Shown piece after piece: positions 9,942-19,235 of a stretch of DNA of 64,000 nucleotides. The notes below the pieces were generated by a model. It did no database searches, had not been told where the DNA came from, and saw only the letters and a program-made list of their open reading frames with translations. Source of the DNA: Jatrophihabitans sp. (GTDB lineage: Bacteria > Actinomycetota > Actinomycetes > Mycobacteriales > Jatrophihabitantaceae); contig DASVQQ010000031.1 of the NCBI GenBank assembly GCA_036389035.1, positions 1 to 64,000 of the forward strand. Reading direction: 5' to 3'. Position 1 is the first letter of the stretch, and every line of letters begins with the position of its first letter. Made by a program: the position numbers and the translations under genes.

Positions 9942-9993
9942 AGGACTACCAGCCCCGCGGCGGCGCCTGCTGGGCCGTGGGGCCGGTAGTCCT
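9942..9993. terminator. bidirectional hairpin terminator between convergent genes
   Basis: AGGACTACC at 9942-9950 pairs perfectly with GGTAGTCCT at 9985-9993, with an additional CCCC/GGGG inner stem. It lies exactly between the 3' ends of the rightward oxygenase gene and the leftward LeuA-like gene, so it can end transcripts from both sides. There is no long T tract, as is common in high-GC actinobacteria. Confidence 0.75.
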
Positions 9994-10009
9994 GTGAACA
10001 GAGGCCCAG

Positions 10010-11176
10010 TCAGGCTGATTTGGTCGCGAACAGCTCCTCAGCCAGTCGCTCTTTGAGCACTGACATGTCCTCGCAGTCACCACCCGGTCGGTCGGTGATG
10101 TGCACGCGGTACAGCTCGTCGACCCGTTCTTCGGCAAGGTCGATGTCGAACTGGTCGAGCAGGTGCCGCAGCACCGAGCGGCCCGAGTGTCGGGCGATCA
10201 GAATGGACCGCTCCCGGCCGAACTTCGATGGCTCCACGAACTCGTAGGTGGCCGGATCGCGCAGCATTCCCTGCTGGTGGATACCGGCCGCGCTGCCGAA
10301 TGCGTACCTTCCGAAGATCGCCTTGTTGCGTGGCTCTTCCAGGTGGATGACCTGACGCAGCTTGCCATAGGCGGCGTACATCCCCTTGGGGTCGACCTCC
10401 GTACGCAGGCCCAGCTCGTCGCTCTTGTACGTGAGCAACGCGATCAGCTCCTCCATCGCCGCGTTGCCGGCCCGCTCGCCGATGCCACCGAGGGTGACCT
10501 GGGCGCCGTCGGCGCCGGCCTGCAGCCCGGCGAGGGTGTTGGCCATTGCCAGGCCGAAGTCATTATGGCAGTGAGTGGCGATCTTCACCTCTGCCGGTGC
10601 CCACTCCCGGATCTTGGCAATCAGCTCGCCGTACTGCCCGGGAGTCAGGCAGCCAGAGGTGTCACCGACCGCGACGGACGTTGCACCCGCTCCGACACCG
10701 GCTTCGACGAGGGAACGCAGCAGCTCGTCCTCACCGCGAGAGGCGTCCTCGAGCCCGACGGACACCGATTCGACACCGGTGGCCACCGCGTAGCTGACTG
10801 TGTCGATGACCTCGCCGACGGCTTCCTTGCGCGTGATTCGCCGCTTGCGTTGCAGGTGCAGATCGCTGGCGGTGGCCAGCACCTGAACCTCGTGTCGCGC
10901 CGTCCCACCGGATTGCACCGCAACGGTGACGTCCTGTCGTACCGCTCGGCAGAAGGTGGTGAACCGTGCCGTCGTCAGTGCCTGGGAGATCAACCGGGTG
11001 GCTTCGGCCTCGGCGGGCGAGGAAGCCGGGAACCCGGTCTCGACAGCATCGACGCCGAGAGCCTCGATCCGCAACGCGAGATCCAGCTTGGCTCTGGGCA
11101 CCATCGAGTTTCCTGGTGCCTGCTCACCATCACGAAGAGTTGTATCAAAAATGGATACTCGCCGCTGTTCCATCAT
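10010..11176 (-). CDS. LeuA/homocitrate synthase-like acyltransferase (DRE-TIM metallolyase), short form
   Basis: 388 aa from ATG 11176. The DRE-TIM signature FDTTLRDGEQAPG is at the N-terminus, the metal site HCHNDFGLAMAN near residue 200, and GGIGERAGNAA follows. Family reaction: Claisen condensation of acetyl-CoA with a 2-oxo acid. The GEQAPG form and the lack of the C-terminal LeuA allosteric domain (bona fide actinobacterial LeuA is much longer) resemble NifV/homocitrate-synthase-like and secondary-metabolism paralogues, so leucine feedback control is not expected. An AAAGG element lies just before tandem ATGs at 11176 and 11173; the longer frame starting at 11188 has no ribosome site. 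Proposed role: the first step of 2-oxo-acid chain extension ahead of the LeuC/LeuD-like pair. The extended oxo acid is not predictable. Confidence 0.9.
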   Translation of the reverse strand: MMEQRRVSIFDTTLRDGEQAPGNSMVPRAKLDLALRIEALGVDAVETGFPASSPAEAEATRLISQALTTARFTTFCRAVRQDVTVAVQSGGTARHEVQVLATASDLHLQRKRRITRKEAVGEVIDTVSYAVATGVESVSVGLEDASRGEDELLRSLVEAGVGAGATSVAVGDTSGCLTPGQYGELIAKIREWAPAEVKIATHCHNDFGLAMANTLAGLQAGADGAQVTLGGIGERAGNAAMEELIALLTYKSDELGLRTEVDPKGMYAAYGKLRQVIHLEEPRNKAIFGRYAFGSAAGIHQQGMLRDPATYEFVEPSKFGRERSILIARHSGRSVLRHLLDQFDIDLAEERVDELYRVHITDRPGGDCEDMSVLKERLAEELFATKSA

Positions 11177-11424
11177 CACGCCTTTCATTTCATTGTCGCG
11201 TCATTTGTCGGGCGGTTCATCGGAGTCGATGTCCCATCAGGGTCGATTCATTCAATCGAGCCATGCCTCAATGGGAAACGTCAATCAATCAAAGATCGCG
11301 CTCCTTCCACTCTGGGAGGAGATCTTGGGAAACTTCCGGTCTTCTTCCCGACAAAGTGCCGGGCGCCAGTCGGCCTGACGGCTAGCGTCGATGTTCATCC
11401 ATGAATTCGGCGGGAGCAGAATAG
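11177..11424. promoter_or_regulatory. divergent promoter region between LeuA-like and FMN/NRPS operons
   Basis: About 240 bp of relatively AT-rich sequence between two divergent biosynthetic transcripts. It contains the octamer TGGGAAAC twice (near 11273 and 11326) and a ribosome site GGGAG just before ATG 11425. No hexamer pair is convincing enough to assign, but the region must carry both start sites and is the natural place for pathway regulators to act. Confidence 0.5.
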
Positions 11425-12693
11425 ATGCGATTAGTTCTGAACGCCCCGGGGTTCGCCGAAGCCGAGGTCCGGGATCGTGCCAAGAACGGCAGAGCGAGCG
11501 CGTTCCCGCAGATTGAAACCTACGGTGGCACCCTGCACGGCGCGACCGGCGCAGCACCGTTCGACGCGCTCGACGCGCTACGAGTGCTGCCGCCAATCTT
11601 CGTCGAGCAGCGGCTAGAGAAGCTCATCGAGCTCGGCCGCGAGCCGCTTTACACCGACGTAGAACTGGAGACCGACGTCGGGGGGTTCCGATCCCGGCTG
11701 CCGCTGTTCCTATCCGCCTTCGGCTCGACGCGTGCGGCCCGCGCCGACCTGGGCGTGTCGGTCAGCCGGCAGGCCGGTCGGCTCGGCATTCCGATGGTGA
11801 TCGGCGAGAACATCGTGCCGGTCATCGGCTATGGTCGCCTGGGGTCCTCCGGAGCGAGGACCTTGCTGACCCGGCTCAACGCCTACGGCGACGAATTGCC
11901 TGACGAATACGGCGGTGTGGTCATCCAGCAGAGCACCGAGGACGCCGACGCCGAGGTGTGGAACCTGGTCTACAGCGACCCGTCCGCACAGCCGTTCCTG
12001 GACTCGGGTCGGCTCGCGTTCGAGCTGAAGGTCGGTCAGGGCGCCAAACCTGGCCTGGGCGGGATGACCATCCTGGACCAGGTCGCGGCCGCCGCAGTCT
12101 CCGAGCAGTATGCCTTGGACCAGGTATGTGACGGGCTGTTCCTGCGCAGCAGCAGCCCGGGCACCTACACCGAGGAGATCCTGCGTCAGCAGATCCACCT
12201 GATGCGCAACAACTATCCTCGGGCCAAGGTCTGGGTCAAACTGCATCCTGGCCGGGATGTGGCCCATGCCGCACGGATCGCATGGGACGCCGGCGCGAAC
12301 TCGGTTACCGTCGACGGAGCTGAGGGCGGTACCGGCTGGGCGCCGTCGGCGTTCCTCGATCACGTCGGCCTGCCTTTGGCGGATTGCTTGCGCGCCATCG
12401 GCCGGCCGCCGTTCTGCCTGCTCGTCACCGGGCGCATGTGGGAGGGCAGCAGGGTGGTCAAGTGCCTGGCGCTCGGCGCCCGGGCGGTTGGTCTCGGCCG
12501 GGCGGCCCTGATCGCGGCCGACACCGATCTCGAGTCCGGGCTGGAGCGCCTGGTCGAATGCCTGCAGTTCGAGTTGCAGTTGCTGATCAGCGCGCTCGGC
12601 AAGTACGCGCCGATCGCCTTGACCGGCGAGGACGTGGGCATCGATCAGGGCTCGGCGGTCCAACTACCGGAAGGAATGCTGTCCGATGTCTAA
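11425..12693 (+). CDS. FMN-dependent glutamate synthase central-domain-like protein without the Fe-S cluster
   Basis: 422 aa resembling the FMN/2-iminoglutarate barrel of glutamate synthase: [31 protein letters not shown] (phosphate/FMN loop), [24 protein letters not shown] and [21 protein letters not shown], then [15 protein letters not shown]. In GltB a cysteine triplet for the 3Fe-4S cluster follows this point. Here the sequence continues as [20 protein letters not shown] with no such triplet, so electron entry as in GltS is not possible. Standalone relatives transfer amino groups or oxidise amines; the role here is open, perhaps amination or oxidation of a building block. First gene of the rightward NRPS operon, overlapping mbtH by 8 nt. 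Confidence 0.85.
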   Translation: MRLVLNAPGFAEAEVRDRAKNGRASAFPQIETYGGTLHGATGAAPFDALDALRVLPPIFVEQRLEKLIELGREPLYTDVELETDVGGFRSRLPLFLSAFGSTRAARADLGVSVSRQAGRLGIPMVIGENIVPVIGYGRLGSSGARTLLTRLNAYGDELPDEYGGVVIQQSTEDADAEVWNLVYSDPSAQPFLDSGRLAFELKVGQGAKPGLGGMTILDQVAAAAVSEQYALDQVCDGLFLRSSSPGTYTEEILRQQIHLMRNNYPRAKVWVKLHPGRDVAHAARIAWDAGANSVTVDGAEGGTGWAPSAFLDHVGLPLADCLRAIGRPPFCLLVTGRMWEGSRVVKCLALGARAVGLGRAALIAADTDLESGLERLVECLQFELQLLISALGKYAPIALTGEDVGIDQGSAVQLPEGMLSDV

Positions 12694-12904
12694 TCCCTTC
12701 GAGGACGAGGCGGGTGTCTACCGGGTGCTGGTCAACGACCGCCGGCAGTACTCGCTCTGGCCGGGTGCCATGTCGATTCCCGATGGCTGGAGGACCGTGT
12801 TCGGCGACGATGGCCGGCAGGCGTGTCTGGATTGGATCGACGCCAACTGGACTGACCTTCGGCCCGCTGCGCCGGTGGACCACTCCGACCCGGGCTGCCG
12901 ATGA
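12686..12904 (+). CDS. MbtH-like protein
   Basis: 72 aa with the MbtH signature: [24 protein letters not shown], the conserved IPDGW, then [14 protein letters not shown] with its conserved tryptophans. MbtH-like proteins bind adenylation domains and are often required for their solubility or activity. It overlaps the FMN gene by 8 nt upstream and the A-T NRPS by 4 nt (ATGA) downstream, so its likely partner is the immediately following A domain, though it may serve all three modules. Confidence 0.96.
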   Translation: MSNPFEDEAGVYRVLVNDRRQYSLWPGAMSIPDGWRTVFGDDGRQACLDWIDANWTDLRPAAPVDHSDPGCR

Positions 12905-14715
12905 CCGCGCCTGCGACAACCGTGCAGGCCATGTTCGCCGAGCAGGTGGTCCGCACGCCGGACGGGATCGCGGTGCTGTCCGAAGCCGGGTACCTGAGCT
13001 ACCGGGAACTCGACGCGCGGGCGGCGATCCTGGCCGGCGAGTTGACGGTCCGGGGCGTCGTTAAGGGCAGCGTGGTCATCGTCAAGATCGAACGGTCCTT
13101 CGACCTGGTGATCGCCCTGCTGGGTGTGCTGAAGGTCGGCGCCGCTTACCTGCCGGTAGATCCCGGCACGCCGGCAGCGCGATTGGAGCAGTTGGTGGCC
13201 GACACGGCCCCGGCCTGCATGCTGACTTCCGCGCTGGGCACGGTGCGGGTCACGCCGCACGGTGACGCGGGATCGGCGCTTGCCGACGCGGTCTACCTGA
13301 TGTACACCTCAGGCTCTACCGGTCAGCCGAAAGGGGTGATCGTCAGCCAGGCCGCGGTCGTGCACCATCTGCGTTGGGTTCAGGACGCCTACCCGTTGGG
13401 TCCGGATGACCGGGTGCTGCAGAAGACTCCCGCAAGTTTCGACGTGTCTGTCTATGAGCTGTTCTGGCCGCTGGTGAACGGCGCAACGCTGGTGCTCACG
13501 AAGCCTGGCGGGCACCGTGAGCCGGAATACCTGGCCGAACTGATCGAGCGATTCGCCGTCACCACCGTGCAGTTCGTTCCGTCCATGCTGCGCGCGTTTC
13601 TCAGCGAGGAGACCGCCGCGAGCTGCGCGTCGCTGCGAAGGGTGTTGTGTATCGGCGAGGCCTTGCCGGTGGGTGTGCGCGACCGCTACCACGAACTGCT
13701 TGCTGCACAGCTACACAATCTGTACGGCCCGACCGAGGCCACTATCGCGATCACGGCGTGGCCCTGCCAGCCGGATGCGGACCGCGACACGGTGCCCATC
13801 GGCCGGCCGATCCGCAATTGCCAGGTATACGTGCTCGATGCCCGGTTGCGTCCGCTGCCACCGGGGGAACTCGGAGAGATCTACCTGGGCGGCGTGCAGC
13901 TGGCCGAAGGCTACGTCGCCCGTCCGGGACTGACTGCCGAGCGGTTCGTGGCCAGCCCGTTCGGCCCACCGGGCGCGCGCGTCTACCGGACCGGAGACTT
14001 CGGACGGATCCGCTACGACGGCGTCATCGAGTACGCCGGCCGGGCCGACGGCCAGGTCAAGATTCGCGGTCATCGGGTCGAGTTGGGTGAGATTGAAGCG
14101 GTGTTGTCTGCTCACCCCGCTGTCATGCAAGCCGCGGTGCTCGCCTGCCAGGCACCGGGCGGCGGCATCCGATTGGCGGGCTTCGTGGTCAGCAGAGCTT
14201 GGGACGTCGACGAGCTGGAGCGCTATCTGCGCGAACGGTTACCGGACTACATGGTGCCGACGACCTGGATACCCATGACCGAATTACCCCTGACATCGAA
14301 CGGCAAACTCGACCGCAGTGCCCTTGTGCCACCCGACTTCGAAGCTGCCGCCGGCCCGTCGGCACTGCCCGGTCAGTCCGTCTCCGGTGAGCACGAGCCC
14401 AGTGCGAAGGTAAGCGCGCAGTTGCTCGCCGGCCTGGTGGCCGAAGTTCTGGCCATTTCCGCACCGAGCATCGACCGCAGCTTTATCGCCCTCGGTGGCG
14501 ACAGCATCACTGCCATGCAGGTGGTTCGACTGGCTCGCCGAGTCGGAATCGGCCTGGAGACCAAGGATGTCCTTGAGCAGCCCAGCGTTGCGGCACTGGC
14601 CGAGCACGCTAGGTCGGTGGCGGTGGCCGGCCAGCCCAGCCGGCCGACTACGGATAGCCAGCCATTGAGCCGATCGGAGATCGAGGAAATCGAATCCGAG
14701 CTGCAGCCCCTCTGA
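12901..14715 (+). CDS. NRPS loading module A-T
   Basis: 604 aa. Adenylation domain at residues about 8-480 ([12 protein letters not shown] near 138, [30 protein letters not shown] with the A10 Lys), carrier domain [10 protein letters not shown] near 532, no condensation or release domain. The pocket by alignment to PheA is DVYQLILIAK. It matches no code I know; the nearest resemblance is Ser DVWHLSLIDK at 6 positions, with bulkier Ile at 301 and Ala at 331, so a larger or modified residue is likely. With no C domain in front, this should be the initiating module. The acidic C-terminus ([13 protein letters not shown]) ends 15 nt before the next NRPS gene, as if a continuous protein had been split in the T-C linker. 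Overlaps mbtH by 4 nt. Confidence 0.95.
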   Translation: MTAPATTVQAMFAEQVVRTPDGIAVLSEAGYLSYRELDARAAILAGELTVRGVVKGSVVIVKIERSFDLVIALLGVLKVGAAYLPVDPGTPAARLEQLVADTAPACMLTSALGTVRVTPHGDAGSALADAVYLMYTSGSTGQPKGVIVSQAAVVHHLRWVQDAYPLGPDDRVLQKTPASFDVSVYELFWPLVNGATLVLTKPGGHREPEYLAELIERFAVTTVQFVPSMLRAFLSEETAASCASLRRVLCIGEALPVGVRDRYHELLAAQLHNLYGPTEATIAITAWPCQPDADRDTVPIGRPIRNCQVYVLDARLRPLPPGELGEIYLGGVQLAEGYVARPGLTAERFVASPFGPPGARVYRTGDFGRIRYDGVIEYAGRADGQVKIRGHRVELGEIEAVLSAHPAVMQAAVLACQAPGGGIRLAGFVVSRAWDVDELERYLRERLPDYMVPTTWIPMTELPLTSNGKLDRSALVPPDFEAAAGPSALPGQSVSGEHEPSAKVSAQLLAGLVAEVLAISAPSIDRSFIALGGDSITAMQVVRLARRVGIGLETKDVLEQPSVAALAEHARSVAVAGQPSRPTTDSQPLSRSEIEEIESELQPL

Positions 14716-14730
14716 CCCTTGGAGTAGCGC

Positions 14731-17700
14731 ATGCGACCGTCACCGGTTGAGGACATCCTGCCGCTGTCACCGCTTCAGGAAGGACTGCTGTTCCACGCCC
14801 TGCTTGATCGCCAGGAACGCAACCTGTATGTGGCGCAGTATCTGAGCACGCTGCATGGTCCGGTGGACGCCGGCCGATTGCAGGCTGCCGCCACCGCGCT
14901 GCTGCGCTGCCATCCCAACCTGCGGGTGGGGTTCCGCTACCGAAGGTCCGGAGACCCCGTCCAGGTGGTGCGGCGTGAGGCGGCACTGGACTGGACCGAC
15001 ATCATGCTGTCTGGTCAGGGGGATGCTGCCCTAACCGCGGCGCTGGATCAGGACTGGGCGCGGGGGATCGACATCTCCGGGTCCACGCTGTTGCGCTTTC
15101 TGCTGGTGCGCGAGGCAGTCGACCGACACCGGTTGGTGATCACAGCGCATCACTGCGTGCTGGACGGCTGGTCCATCGCCCTCGTCCTGCAGGAGCTGTT
15201 CACCCTGTACGCGGGGCAGCCGGCACCGCCGGTGGCGCCGTTTCGAAGTTACCTGGCCTGGGTGGCCGGCCAGGACGGCGCCGGTGCCCGGGCGGCGTGG
15301 CAGGCGTATCTCGCCGGTGTGGAACCAACCCGGCTGGCCCGCACGGCCGTCGGCCCGAGCCGTGCGCCCGAGGTCGTGACGGTGGAGCTGTCGAAATCGG
15401 CGACGGCTGCGGTCCAGGCGCGTGCTCGCGAGCAGGGTGTCACGCTGAACACCATCGTGCAGGCGGTCTGGGCTATCCAGCTGGCACAGCTGACCGGCCG
15501 CGCCGACGTGGTGTTCGGCTGCACGGTGAGCGGCCGGCCGGCCGGCCTGTCCGGTGCCGACACGATGATCGGCATGATGGCCAACACCGTTGCGGTGCGG
15601 GCGCGATTCGCGCCACAGGACACGATCGCAGATCTGCTGTCCCGGATTCAGGACCAGCGCCTTGCGCTGCTAGAGCACGACCATCTCGGCCTGTCCGACA
15701 TCCAGCGGGCGGCGGGCGTAGACGGTGCTCTGTTCGACACTACGGTTGCCCTGGAGAACTACCTGAGTGGCGATCGCATCGCCGACCTGGACCTGGGCAG
15801 CCTGCGGATCGACGAGCTGAGCGTCCGGGAGACCTCCCACTACCCGCTCACGCTCGTCGTCGTGCCGGGTGACAGGCTGGTGTTGCGCCTGCACTACCGT
15901 CCGAACTTCTTCGACGGGGCCGATGTCAACGACTGGGCCAACCGGCTGCCGCGGTTGCTGGAGCTGGTGGCTACCCAGCCGGACCGAAGGCTGGCTGAGA
16001 TCGAACCGCTGGAGGACTCCGATCGGGATCGGCTGCTCAGAGCCTGGGCCGGCCCGGGTGTCGCCGTTCCAGCGGACAAGTGCATCCATCACCTGTTCCA
16101 GGACCAAGCCGCCCGAACGCCCGATGCCGTCTCGCTGATTTTCGGTGATCAGCGAGTAAGTTACGCCCAACTCAACGAAGACGCCAACCGGCTGGGTCAC
16201 TACCTGAGCGGGCTGGGTGTGCGGCCCGGCGGCTGGGTCGGCGTCCATCTCGAGCGCGGTGTCGAGCTGGTGGTGGCCATCCTGGCGGTGATGAAAGCCG
16301 GTGGCGCCTACGTGCTGCTCGACTCGAGCCATCCCGAGCAGCGGCTGGCCTGGGCACTGGCCCACACCGGAGCGTCGGTGTTGATCACCCAATCCGGCCT
16401 CGCCGACCGGTTGCGCCCGGCGGGTGTGCGTATCGTGGATGTCCACGCTGACGCCGCCGCGATCGCCGAACATGCCACCCTGGACTTCCAGGTCGGGATG
16501 ACCCCCGAGGACGTCGCGTGCCTGATGTTCACTTCTGGCTCTCAAGGTCACCCAAAGGGGGTGATGGCATCTCATCGTTGCATCGTCGGCACTCTCGCTG
16601 CCCAGGACTTCGCACAGTTCGCCGTCGGCGACGTCGTCCTGCAGTGCTCGCCCCTGTCGTGGGACGCCTTTGCCTTCGAGCTGCTCGGTCCGTTGCTGGC
16701 AGGCGCCACCTGCGTGTTGCAGCCGGGCGCCGTACCGGAGCCCGCGATCATTGCGCGGCTGATGGCCGAGCACAGGGTGAGCACCGCGCACTTCTCGGCG
16801 AGCCTGCTCAACTACCTGCTCGACGAGCATCCCGGGCTGTTCGACAGGACCCGGCAACTGCTGACCGGTGGCGAGGCAGCGTCCATGTCGCACATGCGCA
16901 CGGCGATGCGGGACTACCCCGAACTCCGAATCGTCAACGCCTATTCGCCATTGGAATGCATGATGGTGACGGTCTGGCATCGGATTGAACCCGCCGACAT
17001 CGACCGGCCCTCGATTCCGCTCGGCCGACCGGTGGCCAACAAACAGCTCTACGTCCTGAATGCCAACCTGCAGGTGGTCCCCTCCGGCACGGTCGGTGAG
17101 CTGTACCTGGCCGGTGTCGGGCTGACCCATGGGTACCTCGGGCAGGCCGGCTTGACCGCCGAGCGCTTCGTGGCCAACCCGTACGACACTGCAGGGGAGC
17201 GGATGTACCGCACCGGTGATCTGGTCCGCTGGACCTCGGACGAGGTGCTGGAGTTCTTCGGCCGGGCCGATGACCAGTTCAAACTCCGCGGGTTCCGAAT
17301 CGAGCCCGCCGAGGTCGAGGCCGCCATCGCGAACCATGACGACGTCGCCGAAGCCCGGGTGGTAATTCGCGAGGACCGACCCGGTGACAAGCGGCTGGTG
17401 GCATACCTGATCGCTCGATCCGGCGCCAGCATCGACTCCTCGCAACTGCGGGGGCAGCTGTCCAGCGTGCTACCGACCTACATGCACCCCGCGGCCTTCG
17501 TCACACTCGAACGATTCCCGATCATGCCGAACGGAAAGCTCGATCGCAGGGCGTTACCCGAACCCGACTACGGCACGACGGCACGCGGCACGCCTCGTGA
17601 TATCCAGGAGCAGCTGCTTTGCGCACTCTTCGCCGATGTGCTGTCTGTGCCCGAGATCGGCATTCACGACGACTTCTTCCAACTGGGCGGTCACTCGCTG

Positions 17701-17862
17701 CTGGCGATCCGGCTCGTCAGCCGGGTGCGCGCGGAGTTCGACGTGGAACTGAATGTCGCCGCCCTGTTCCGCAAGCCCACCGTCGCCGGCTTGAGCGAGC
17801 AGCTCACCGAGTGGCTGTCGCCGGTGCCACCGGTCGACAGCCTGCCGCCGGCCCGTTCGTAG
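14731..17862 (+). CDS. NRPS elongation module C-A-T
   Basis: 1043 aa with ribosome site TTGGAG before ATG. Condensation domain begins VEDILPLSPLQEGLLFHAL, active site HHCVLDG near residue 140. Adenylation domain at about 455-960; its A3 core is degenerate (FTSGSQGHPKGV) and the usual YGPTE is replaced by YSPLECM. Carrier domain LGGHSLLAIRLV near 993, then the end, with no epimerase or TE. The pocket reads DAFHLGAMVK, a mosaic of known Val (DAFWIGGTFK) and Leu (DAWFLGNVVK) codes, so an aliphatic or chain-extended aliphatic residue is plausible. It needs the TE module encoded at 1-3902 to finish the peptide. The altered core motif could change substrate geometry; whether it is active is not shown by sequence. 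Confidence 0.95.
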   Translation: MRPSPVEDILPLSPLQEGLLFHALLDRQERNLYVAQYLSTLHGPVDAGRLQAAATALLRCHPNLRVGFRYRRSGDPVQVVRREAALDWTDIMLSGQGDAALTAALDQDWARGIDISGSTLLRFLLVREAVDRHRLVITAHHCVLDGWSIALVLQELFTLYAGQPAPPVAPFRSYLAWVAGQDGAGARAAWQAYLAGVEPTRLARTAVGPSRAPEVVTVELSKSATAAVQARAREQGVTLNTIVQAVWAIQLAQLTGRADVVFGCTVSGRPAGLSGADTMIGMMANTVAVRARFAPQDTIADLLSRIQDQRLALLEHDHLGLSDIQRAAGVDGALFDTTVALENYLSGDRIADLDLGSLRIDELSVRETSHYPLTLVVVPGDRLVLRLHYRPNFFDGADVNDWANRLPRLLELVATQPDRRLAEIEPLEDSDRDRLLRAWAGPGVAVPADKCIHHLFQDQAARTPDAVSLIFGDQRVSYAQLNEDANRLGHYLSGLGVRPGGWVGVHLERGVELVVAILAVMKAGGAYVLLDSSHPEQRLAWALAHTGASVLITQSGLADRLRPAGVRIVDVHADAAAIAEHATLDFQVGMTPEDVACLMFTSGSQGHPKGVMASHRCIVGTLAAQDFAQFAVGDVVLQCSPLSWDAFAFELLGPLLAGATCVLQPGAVPEPAIIARLMAEHRVSTAHFSASLLNYLLDEHPGLFDRTRQLLTGGEAASMSHMRTAMRDYPELRIVNAYSPLECMMVTVWHRIEPADIDRPSIPLGRPVANKQLYVLNANLQVVPSGTVGELYLAGVGLTHGYLGQAGLTAERFVANPYDTAGERMYRTGDLVRWTSDEVLEFFGRADDQFKLRGFRIEPAEVEAAIANHDDVAEARVVIREDRPGDKRLVAYLIARSGASIDSSQLRGQLSSVLPTYMHPAAFVTLERFPIMPNGKLDRRALPEPDYGTTARGTPRDIQEQLLCALFADVLSVPEIGIHDDFFQLGGHSLLAIRLVSRVRAEFDVELNVAALFRKPTVAGLSEQLTEWLSPVPPVDSLPPARS

Positions 17863-17921
17863 CACGGGAATCCAGTGGCACCAAGGGATGGGCTCTCATT
17901 CGGCGCCCTGCTACACGCCGG

Positions 17922-19235
17922 TCACGGGTGTCGGCTTGCCTCTGGTGGCAGGAGCGTCTCGATGGTGACCAGCTGCTGGGCGTCCGCTGATACGCGCTCG
18001 GCGGCAGCACCGTCGGCGCCGGTCGCTATGACATATCCCAGGCGTTCCCACGAGCTACGGACTGCCTCGACGGTGTCACCGGCTGCGACCTGCACCGCGA
18101 CGCTGTGCACTCCGCGCAGCGTCCTGGCCTGATCCACACCGTGGATGGCGTGTACCCGACCAGGCGGCGCCGACAGAAAGCGAATCGCAGATCCGCGCAC
18201 AGGCGCCGACAGGGCAACCGGCGGGTCACCCTGCAACACGGCGAACCAGTTCCTCAACAGGTCCCAGTCATAGGCCAGCTCGATCAGCTTGTGAATATGG
18301 TCACCGGGCAACCGCCCGGCACACTCGACCAGCTGCGGTACACCGTCCTCGATTATCCACTCGCCGTGCATCAAACCGGATGAGAAGCCGGCCGCCTCGG
18401 CAAGCGCGCACATGCTTTCCTTCAGCCGGTCGCTCACACCGCCGGCGTCCGGGCCGGGAACCACATGACCCATTTCGACAGGATGCCTTCCAGGCAACAC
18501 CCGTTTGAGCGTTGCATTGAAAAAGCGCACCTGGCCGTCCTGCAGCAGTAGCTCCGCGCTCATCTCCGGGCCGTCGAGCATCCGTTCCACCAAGCACCGC
18601 GCGTGCGTGAAGTGCTCGGCTCGCATCACCGTGCCGCGGCCGCCGCCGGCAAGCGCGTAGTCCCAGGCTGCGGCCACATCGTCGTCCGGACCGAGCAACT
18701 GGACGCCTTCGCTGGACTGCCGATTGGTCGGCTTGATGACACAGCGGCCACCCGCCTTTGCCCGGAAGTCGGCGACCTCGGCCGCGCTGCATGCCAGCAA
18801 CCATTCTGGCTGCGCGATGCCCGCCTTGCCGGCCGTCTCGCGGAGCAACGACTTGTCGCGGAACACCCGGGCCGCGTCGATGCCGGCGCCCGGCCGACCC
18901 CATGCCTGCGCCAGTGACGCGGCCGCCACCACTGCGTAGTCATGTGCCGGTACGACTGCACGCACGTGAGGTGGCATCGAGACCTCGCTCGGCAACTTCT
19001 CCGCGCTGTCCTCGTCCTGAGCGGGCGCCGCCAGAATGCCTACAACGCATCGGAAATCGGCGACACGTTCTTGAGCGCCGCGGTTGCGGATCACCTCGGG
19101 CTCTTCGACGACCAAGACGCTGTCGGCTGGGAGGAAGAGGTCCAGGTAGGTCAGCAGGTCGCCGCTGTAACCCACCAACACGTACTGGATCGACTCGCTT
19201 GCCGCACCCGGCTGGTAGTCCGTTGCTGATGTCAC
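17922..19235 (-). CDS. ATP-grasp ligase (L-amino acid ligase / carboxylate-amine ligase type)
   Basis: 437 aa, the length of BacD/L-amino-acid-ligase proteins. ATP-grasp landmarks: the ARVFRDKSLLRETAGKAGIA pre-ATP-grasp turn, GGRCVIKPTNRQSSEGVQLL (nucleotide Lys and flexible loop), and HGEWIIEDGVPQLVECAGRLPGD supplying metal-binding Glu residues and the RLPGD turn typical of this family. These enzymes join a carboxylate to an amine via an acyl phosphate, making dipeptides without an NRPS. It could add a residue to a building block or cap the NRPS product. Start is GTG 19235, immediately after the stop of the response regulator gene, so it is the last gene of the operon xre, aaRS-like, regulator, ligase. 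Confidence 0.9.
   Translation of the reverse strand: MTSATDYQPGAASESIQYVLVGYSGDLLTYLDLFLPADSVLVVEEPEVIRNRGAQERVADFRCVVGILAAPAQDEDSAEKLPSEVSMPPHVRAVVPAHDYAVVAAASLAQAWGRPGAGIDAARVFRDKSLLRETAGKAGIAQPEWLLACSAAEVADFRAKAGGRCVIKPTNRQSSEGVQLLGPDDDVAAAWDYALAGGGRGTVMRAEHFTHARCLVERMLDGPEMSAELLLQDGQVRFFNATLKRVLPGRHPVEMGHVVPGPDAGGVSDRLKESMCALAEAAGFSSGLMHGEWIIEDGVPQLVECAGRLPGDHIHKLIELAYDWDLLRNWFAVLQGDPPVALSAPVRGSAIRFLSAPPGRVHAIHGVDQARTLRGVHSVAVQVAAGDTVEAVRSSWERLGYVIATGADGAAAERVSADAQQLVTIETLLPPEASRHP

Noticed and set aside
15670..17445. 591-codon open frame antisense to the C-A-T NRPS gene
   Set aside because: No recognisable family; the other strand has full C, A and T motifs.
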